From: UBA4742 sp963773335
GTDB taxonomy: Bacteria; Actinomycetota; Acidimicrobiia; Acidimicrobiales; Acidimicrobilacustridaceae
Length of the DNA: 64,000 nt
Assembly: GCA_963773335.1 (NCBI GenBank)
Contig: CAVZAT010000007.1
Coordinates: forward strand, 434,001 to 498,000
Direction of reading: 5' to 3'
The notes beneath the pieces were generated by a model. The model was not told the DNA's origin. It worked only from the letters and a program-made list of their open reading frames with translations, and ran no database searches. The translations under genes and the position numbers were made by a program. Shown in pieces: positions 59,473 through 64,000 of the stretch (position 1 is the first letter of the stretch; the number at the start of each line of letters is the position of its first letter).

Positions 59473-59705
59473 GCGCGCTCGAGGCGGATGACCGGAATCG
59501 TCCGGTCGGTGGCCTTCTGGTACTCGGCGAAGTTGGGCATCTGCTCCGAAGTCACCGGCGAGGAGCGTGACCGCCTCTACGCCCCGCAGGCGGTGGTCAG
59601 CAGCAGCAGGGGCCAGCCCACGATCTGCCCACCGACCTTGCCGTCGTTGGCCCGGAACTCGTCGATGAGGTTCTGGTTGAGGCCCCCCACACTCGAATCA
59701 CTCAT
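59469..59705 (-). pseudogene. deazaflavin (F420)-dependent nitroreductase remnant with an internal inversion
   Basis: ATG 59705 starts MSDSSVGGLNQNLIDEFRANDG and runs to WPLLLLTTACGA and a stop; the end EQMPNFAEYQKATDRTIPVIRLERA (in parts) is the normal C-terminus. The segment 59547-59592 encodes EVTGEERDRLYAPQA on the opposite strand. Re-inverting these 46 bp gives one open 78-codon frame. The middle of the domain, normally about 60 residues with the cofactor-binding strands, is absent. The gene overlaps the macrodomain gene by 8 bp at its start and the convergent VWA gene by 4 bp at its end. Confidence 0.75.
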
Positions 59706-60258
59706 GTCGGCAGACGCCATCGGGGGTGGGGCCATGACGGCCCCCGGTGCCCCGCCGGTGTGCTCGGGCGTCCAGGAGGGTTTGGTACCTGGCCAGGGTG
59801 GTCTCGTCGAAGGCGGTCAGGACCAGGTCCGTGAACAGATCCTCGGCCTGGCCGAGCTCGCTGACCGCCACTGCCGCCGCCTGATCGGCCGGGAAGCCGT
59901 AGGCCCCCGTGGAGATGGCAGGGAAGGCCACCGACCGGGCACCGAGCTCGCCGGCCACCTCGAGGCTGCGCCGGTAGCACGACGCCAGCAGGTCGGCCTC
60001 GCCCCGTGTGCCGCCGTGCCAGACCGGTCCCACCGTGTGGATCACCCAGCGGGCCGCCAGCTCGAAGCCCTCGGTGGCCTTGGCCTCGCCGGTCGGGCAC
60101 CCGCCGAGTCGGCGGCAGGCCTCGCGAAGACCCGGTCCGGCCGCCCGATGGATGGCACCGTCCACGCCGCCGCCCCCGAGCAGCGACACGTTGGCCGCGT
60201 TCACCACCGCGTCGAGGGCCAACGTAGTGATGTCGGCCTGGACGGTCCGGATCGGCAC
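59698..60258 (-). CDS. macrodomain protein (ADP-ribose/O-acetyl-ADP-ribose type)
   Basis: 186 aa. DAVVNAANVSLLGGGGVDGAIHRAAG is the ADP-ribose pocket, with CPTGEAKATEGFEL, VIHTVGPVW, and the second loop ARSVAFPAISTGAYGFP. This is the MacroD-like group, which hydrolyses O-acetyl-ADP-ribose or removes ADP-ribose from proteins. GTG 60258. The next gene, the nitroreductase remnant, overlaps by 8 bp. Divergent from whiB across a palindrome-bearing region. Confidence 0.92.
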   Translation of the reverse strand: MPIRTVQADITTLALDAVVNAANVSLLGGGGVDGAIHRAAGPGLREACRRLGGCPTGEAKATEGFELAARWVIHTVGPVWHGGTRGEADLLASCYRRSLEVAGELGARSVAFPAISTGAYGFPADQAAAVAVSELGQAEDLFTDLVLTAFDETTLARYQTLLDARAHRRGTGGRHGPTPDGVCRHE

Positions 60259-60360
60259 CCCGCCAGTGTGGTGCGGGCGAGGGCTGAGATGGGCGCCATT
60301 GCAGGGAATATCCGAACTTCCCCTTGCGCTGGGCCATTTCCCCGGCCATGATCACAGTGT

Positions 60361-60370
60361 TGTAATTACA
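60361..60370. promoter_or_regulatory. perfect palindrome TGTAATTACA upstream of whiB
   Basis: TGTAATTACA in the AT-richest patch of the 238-bp gap between the macrodomain gene and whiB; flanking bases CACAGTGT/CCTGTGG add partial symmetry. Operator candidate for either gene. The rest of the gap holds no gene. Confidence 0.45.
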
Positions 60371-60496
60371 CCTGTGGTACGAGCCACTCGTCCATGGGCG
60401 CCATCCGGTGCCTGAGGGGGTCCGAGCTGTTCGTGCGACAACGACGTCGCAACGACAGCTCTGGGTCGCACCAGGGCGGGGAGAAGGAGGCCGGAC

Positions 60497-60772
60497 ATGC
60501 ACCACGCAGCCGCCGACGAACCTGTGGAGCCATCGTGGCAGGACTATGCGAACTGCCTCGGGGTCGATCCTGATCTGTTCTTCCCCGAGCGCGGAGCATC
60601 GACCCGCGAGGCGAAAGAGGTGTGCCGAGGCTGCGTCGTCCGAGAGGACTGCCTCGAATACGCCCTGGCCAACGGGGAGAAGTTCGGCATCTGGGGCGGG
60701 ATGAGCGAACGTGAACGGCGTCGCATCCGGCGCCAACGGGCCTTGGCCCGCGCTGCCGCGCAGACCGGCTAG
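60497..60772 (+). CDS. WhiB-family Fe-S transcription factor
   Basis: 91 aa. Four Cys ligands for a [4Fe-4S] cluster: NCLGVDPD, then VCRGCVVREDC (CxxCxxxxxC); GIWGG turn (KFGIWGGMSE) and a basic tail RRRIRRQRALARAA for DNA contact. WhiB proteins bind the primary sigma factor and respond to redox or NO. ATG 60497 with AAGGAGG 6 nt upstream. A second WhiB gene lies 1.1 kb downstream on the other strand. Confidence 0.95.
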   Translation: MHHAAADEPVEPSWQDYANCLGVDPDLFFPERGASTREAKEVCRGCVVREDCLEYALANGEKFGIWGGMSERERRRIRRQRALARAAAQTG

Positions 60773-60803
60773 CGCCACCTTCGAGCCGCCGGACCGAGCC
60801 GGT

Positions 60804-61601
60804 TCAGGGGCGAGCGCGTGCTCGAGCTTCGAGACGTGCCTCGATGGTCGTGTCGGACGAGAGACCCAGCTCCGCCCAACGGACCGTGTCGATCCGTGCC
60901 AACACGGCCTCGGGGATGAGCCCCACGAGTTCGGCGCGGGCCACCGCGGTCTGCGCCGCCACCCGGTCGAACACCTCCGCGGGTCCGACCTGTGCTGGAT
61001 CGATCAGGTTCATCGAGACCTGGACCTGATCACCCACGGCCAGGCCCAGGGCTCGGACCGCCGGTCCGCGCAGCTGGCGGGCCAGGGCCTGCGCCCGGGC
61101 CACGTCCGGCTCGACCAGCCACAGGTTGTAGGCGACCAGGACGGGGCGGGCGCCGATGGCTACCGACCCGGCGGTCGGGTGGGGGCGGGCGGGCCCAAAG
61201 TCCGGTTGGAGGCGATCGAAGGCGTGGCGCCGCAGGTCGGGCAGGCTGCGCTCGGGTCCGTAGACGAAGCAGGGCAGGCCCAGTTCAAGGCCCGCCCAGG
61301 CGCCGAAGGCGTCGCGGGCGGCGATGGCGTCATCGAGGGTGGACGAGCCCAGCGGCACGAAGGGGACCACGTCGACCGCGCCCAGACGGGGATGCGCGCC
61401 CTCGTGTGTGCGAAGGTCGATAGCCGCCACGGCCGTGGTCGTGACCGACCGGGCGGCCTCCTGGCCGACGAGTGTGAGCACCGACCGGTGATGGTCGCGG
61501 TCACGGTGCACGTCGAGCAGATCGACGCCGGCGGAGGCCGTCACCGAGTCGATGACGTCGAGTCGCCGACCCTCGCTGATATTGACCACGCACTCGAGCA
61601 T
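60804..61601 (-). CDS. glutamate formimidoyltransferase-like protein
   Basis: 265 aa. MLECVVNISEGRRLDVID, the catalytic His in DHHRSVLTLVG, AHPRLGAVDVVPFVP and the C-terminal half (RPVLVAYNLWLVEPD, VQVSMNLIDP) match the formiminotransferase domain of FTCD. That enzyme moves a formimino group from formiminoglutamate to THF. Without a cyclodeaminase domain, as is usual in bacteria. ATG 61601 starts the domain; the longer frame is rejected. Convergent with whiB. Confidence 0.82.
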   Translation of the reverse strand: MLECVVNISEGRRLDVIDSVTASAGVDLLDVHRDRDHHRSVLTLVGQEAARSVTTTAVAAIDLRTHEGAHPRLGAVDVVPFVPLGSSTLDDAIAARDAFGAWAGLELGLPCFVYGPERSLPDLRRHAFDRLQPDFGPARPHPTAGSVAIGARPVLVAYNLWLVEPDVARAQALARQLRGPAVRALGLAVGDQVQVSMNLIDPAQVGPAEVFDRVAAQTAVARAELVGLIPEAVLARIDTVRWAELGLSSDTTIEARLEARARARP

Positions 61602-61644
61602 GGAACGACTCGCAGCCGGTGTGGCCAGCGGGCCGGGCTGGTCC

Positions 61645-61887
61645 TCAGACCAGGACCGGCGAGGAGACCTTGCGCTTCTTGAGGATGCGACGGCGCTGCC
61701 GTTCGGAGGTCCCGCCCCAGACGCCATGGTCGATCCGCTGGTCGAGCGCGTACTCGAGGCAGGGCTCCTTGACGGGACAGTCGGCGCAGATCCGCTTGGC
61801 GATCTCGACGCCGACCCCGTCGCTGGGGAAGAACGTCGCGGGTGGCTCCAGGCGGCAGTTGCCTAGCGCCATCCATTCGTTGTCCAT
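61645..61887 (-). CDS. WhiB-family Fe-S transcription factor, second copy
   Basis: 80 aa. MDNEWMALGNCRLEPPATFF with the first Cys, RICADCPVKEPC (CxxCxxxxxC), HGVWGGTSERQRRRIL and a basic tail. ATG 61887 lies 9 nt after GGAGG. Different in tail from the copy at 60497 (ends KKRKVSSPVLV). Upstream and 43 bp from the formiminotransferase gene; divergent from the HtrA-like gene. Confidence 0.93.
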   Translation of the reverse strand: MDNEWMALGNCRLEPPATFFPSDGVGVEIAKRICADCPVKEPCLEYALDQRIDHGVWGGTSERQRRRILKKRKVSSPVLV

Positions 61888-62044
61888 CGGAAGAATCCTC
61901 CATTTCTCCGGGTCGTGGGGGGTGTGCTGGGGGGCCCCGACCGAGGGTTCTGACCCGAAGATGTCGTGGTGCACGGTACTCCCCGCGCCGCAAGCTCCCA
62001 TAAATCGCCCTACATTCTGAGACCACGACAGCGTCCGGGGGGTG

Positions 62045-63355
62045 ATGGTGATCGATCACGACATGCCCCCGATTCCGCCTGACCATCCACCCCTGGCCTC
62101 GCCCACCAGCCCCGGGGGATCGATCCAGGCCCCGTCGCCGCCCACCTTCGGCCCCGAGCCCCCTTCGGAGAGCAGGACACGGGCCGAGTTCGGCGAGGCC
62201 GGAAGCCGTTCGGGGGCCACCGCCGGCCTGCCGCCGTTGCCGTCGGTGGCGAGGCAGGCGAGGGTAGGGGCCGCGCTCCGGTTCCGCGGCCCGATCCTGG
62301 CCGGTCTCGCCGGGGTGTCGGTCGTGGCACTGGTGGCCGCGGTGGTGTTCGGCTTCGGCCTGGGACCGGCCGGCTCCCACCGCAAGGCCCGGACCCCGGC
62401 GACCATCCGGCCGGCCCCCCTGGATGTGCCCGCGTTGGTCCAGGCCGTAGCCGCCTCGGTGGTGCAGGTGACCGTGACACGACCCGGGCTGGGCCCGGCC
62501 GCCACCGTCACGGGCTCCGGCATCATCGTCGACGCCTCGGGCGTCGTGGTCACCACCGCCGAGGTGGTGGACGGTGCGTCGAGCGTGTCGGTGCGACTGG
62601 CGGACGGTCGCGGGGGCCCGGCCCAGGTGCTGGGCACCCTGCGCGCCGCTGACGTGGCCGCCATCCGCATCCCGGCGGTGGGTGGCCTGAAGGCCGCGTC
62701 GCTCGGGCACTCCGGCTCGGTGGCGGTGCACAACGAGGTGGTGGCCGTCGGTGCACCGAGCCAGGCCGGGGCCACGCCGAGCTCGGCGGAGGGGGTGGTC
62801 ACGGCCGTCGGTCAGGCCCTGCCCGGTGGCCAGGTGAGCTCGAGCGACGTGATCCAGACCGATGCCCCCATTCCGGCCAGCGCTGCGGGTGGGCCGTTGG
62901 TCGACGCCCGCGGCGCGGTGATCGGTCTCAACGTCGTGCCCAGCGGCGCGAACGCGAAGTCGGGCTATGCCCTGGCCATCGACGCGGTGGAGCCGCTCGT
63001 CACCCAGATCGAACAGGGCCACGCCGACGACACGCCGGCTTCGCCGGACCTGGGGGTCTCCACCCAGGACGTACGCGGGCTGGACCCGTCGGTGGTGGCC
63101 CAGTACGGCATCCAGACCTCTGACGGGACCCTGGTGGTGCACGTGGCCCAGCCGTCGGCCGCCGCCAACGCCGGGCTGACCGTCGGTGATGTCGTCACCG
63201 CCGTCGATTCCCAGCCGGTCAACGACACCAACGACCTGGCCGCGGCCGTGGCCGCCCATCACGCCGGCGATCGGATCCAGGTCACCTATGCCCGCCGGGG
63301 CCAGATCGCCAACGCCATGGTGACCTTGCTCGCCCGGAGCGACACCGGTAACTGA
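62045..63355 (+). CDS. HtrA/DegP-like membrane protein lacking catalytic residues
   Basis: 436 aa: Pro-rich cytoplasmic tail (1-80), one transmembrane segment (ILAGLAGVSVVALVAAVVFGF, about 81-103), a trypsin-like domain and a PDZ domain (LVVHVAQPSAAANAGLTVGDVVTAVDSQPV). In active HtrA proteins the catalytic His is in TNAHVV and the Ser in GNSGGPL. Here the motifs read TTAEVV (His to Glu) and SAAGGPL (Ser to Ala); the Asp position (AADVAAIRI) is kept. So it is probably a pseudoprotease that binds peptides. ATG 62045 is chosen; GTG 62042 is also possible. Confidence 0.85.
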   Translation: MVIDHDMPPIPPDHPPLASPTSPGGSIQAPSPPTFGPEPPSESRTRAEFGEAGSRSGATAGLPPLPSVARQARVGAALRFRGPILAGLAGVSVVALVAAVVFGFGLGPAGSHRKARTPATIRPAPLDVPALVQAVAASVVQVTVTRPGLGPAATVTGSGIIVDASGVVVTTAEVVDGASSVSVRLADGRGGPAQVLGTLRAADVAAIRIPAVGGLKAASLGHSGSVAVHNEVVAVGAPSQAGATPSSAEGVVTAVGQALPGGQVSSSDVIQTDAPIPASAAGGPLVDARGAVIGLNVVPSGANAKSGYALAIDAVEPLVTQIEQGHADDTPASPDLGVSTQDVRGLDPSVVAQYGIQTSDGTLVVHVAQPSAAANAGLTVGDVVTAVDSQPVNDTNDLAAAVAAHHAGDRIQVTYARRGQIANAMVTLLARSDTGN

Positions 63356-63394
63356 GCGACCGCGCCCTCCGACCACCCTCCGCAAACCGCCGTC

Positions 63395-63438
63395 ATCGGT
63401 GTAGAAATCCCCGTCAGAGCGGGGACTTCTGCACCGAT
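63395..63438. terminator. 19-bp hairpin, CGAAATCGGTGCAGAAG family
   Basis: ATCGGTGTAGAAATCCCCG (63395-63413) pairs with CGGGGACTTCTGCACCGAT (63420-63438) over 19 bp with two mismatches that allow G-U pairs; the loop is 6 nt. It follows the HtrA-like gene and shares its core with the elements at 16033 and 23524. Confidence 0.7.
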
Positions 63439-63509
63439 TTCGAGATGGAGGCGGGGGGAGGCGGACGGCGGGAGTATGCTCAGCAGCCCCGTCCGAGAGC
63501 GAGCTGCAG

Positions 63510-63800
63510 ATGTCCGTGACCGAAACCAGCGCCCCGACCGAGCCTCCCCGCGGCCACGTCAAGGTCGTCTACCTCGGGCCGGTCGCGCCCCATTGGGAGG
63601 TCCGGTCCGACTTCGGCGACCACCAGGTGATCAACGACTTCCGGTCCCGGGTCGAGTCTCGGCTGCTGTTGCTGCCTCCCCACGATCCGCAGTTCCGGCG
63701 CAACCGCGAGCGGGTGGTGCGCGATGCCGAGCGCGAGAACCTCGTGCTCGAGTGGGACCTGGGCATCCCCGAGGACGACGCCATGGCGGCCACCCGCTGA
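63510..63800 (+). CDS. conserved hypothetical protein upstream of ppk1
   Basis: 96 aa, soluble. VKVVYLGPVAPHWEVRSDFGD, FRSRVESRLLLLPPHDPQFRRNRERV and LVLEWDLGIPEDD show an alpha/beta protein without known motifs. TATGCT (63475-63480) may be the -10 box, giving a leader of about 22 nt; there is a weak GAGCTG ribosome-binding site. It precedes ppk1 by 75 bp and could share a role in phosphate metabolism. I do not recognise the family. Confidence 0.6.
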   Translation: MSVTETSAPTEPPRGHVKVVYLGPVAPHWEVRSDFGDHQVINDFRSRVESRLLLLPPHDPQFRRNRERVVRDAERENLVLEWDLGIPEDDAMAATR

Positions 63801-63862
63801 AGCGTCGGTGAGCTGACGCGGCGGTCCCGGTTCTCGTCGGACCGGCGGTTGTGGTCCACCGC

Positions 63863-63868
63863 TACTCT
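63863..63868 (+). promoter_or_regulatory. leaderless -10 box of ppk1
   Basis: TACTCT, 7 nt, then ATG 63876. Confidence 0.6.
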
Positions 63869-63875
63869 TGGTTCG

Positions 63876-64000
63876 ATGGACTCGGGTCGGTACCTCAATC
63901 GTGAGTTGTCTTGGCTCGACTTCAACGCCCGTGTGCTCGCGTTGGCCGCCGACCAGCAGGTGCCGCTGCTGGAGCGGGCCAAGTTCCTGGCCATCTTCAG
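63876..64000 (+). CDS. ppk1: polyphosphate kinase 1, 5' part only
   Basis: The first 41 codons before the window edge: RYLNRELSWLDFNARVLALA then VPLLERAKFLAIF. This N-domain sequence is diagnostic of Ppk1, which makes inorganic polyphosphate from ATP at the membrane. The catalytic His and the rest of the protein lie outside. The start is leaderless. Confidence 0.9.
   Translation, partial: MDSGRYLNRELSWLDFNARVLALAADQQVPLLERAKFLAIF

Overview
The window is high-GC, gene-dense chromosomal DNA from an actinobacterium, most probably of the class Acidimicrobiia. The clues are two WhiB-type Fe-S regulators, an F420-type luciferase-like oxidoreductase, a remnant of a deazaflavin-dependent nitroreductase, DUF4190 and DUF2510 membrane proteins, a three-gene sdhCAB set, and an unusually regular leaderless gene-start signature: TANNNT followed 6-9 nt later by ATG or GTG. 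I saw no rRNA, tRNA, CRISPR, prophage or insertion sequence. The placement is inferred from gene content only.

Layout. 1-8.4 kb: end of an NlpC/P60 peptidase, an F420-type oxidoreductase, a dienelactone hydrolase, a PcrA/UvrD helicase split by an intein, an acyl-CoA ligase and a Rieske-like membrane protein. 8.5-16 kb: sucC and sucD separated by a 63-bp tandem array, a cluster of small DUF4190/DUF5684/DUF2510 membrane proteins, then purN-purH. 16-22.5 kb: SGNH lipoprotein, maf, dusB, divergent folD, metF, a lipoprotein and icd. 22.5-32 kb: aldo-keto reductase, DJ-1/PfpI protein, aldehyde dehydrogenase, secreted glucosaminidase, a TrpF-like isomerase, two CitE/malyl-CoA-lyase genes and mdh. 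32-41.9 kb: Nei-type glycosylase with an SCP2-like protein, a stand-alone phosphohistidine swivel domain with an unknown partner, AIM24, MarR, a SUFU-like protein, a hydroxyacid dehydrogenase, an amidohydrolase, a DUF7064-like protein and DedA. 41.9-48 kb: sdhCAB and a GH2 glycosidase. 48-57 kb: two tandem PAS/GAF/GGDEF/EAL proteins overlapping a MoxR/ChlI-like AAA+ ATPase, then rpiA and a GH1 glycosidase. 57.4-64 kb: VWA partner protein, nitroreductase remnant, macrodomain protein, WhiB, formiminotransferase, WhiB, an inactive HtrA-like protein and the start of ppk1.

How the genes work together. Several oxidative TCA genes are present (icd, sucCD, sdhCAB, mdh), with a malyl-CoA-lyase/CitE pair that could feed glyoxylate or C5 acyl-CoA traffic. 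One-carbon and purine genes (folD, metF, purN, purH, formiminotransferase-like) form a second theme. The 48-59.5 kb block combines cyclic-di-GMP turnover proteins with an AAA+/VWA pair.

Quality caveat. Many genes, including ones expected to be essential and single copy (icd, purH, metF, pcrA, rpiA), are split by single-base frame changes. Most junctions I could resolve look like +1 insertions, and they are densest at 47-57 kb. I read these as consensus errors rather than decay, and give each such gene as one feature spanning all its parts.
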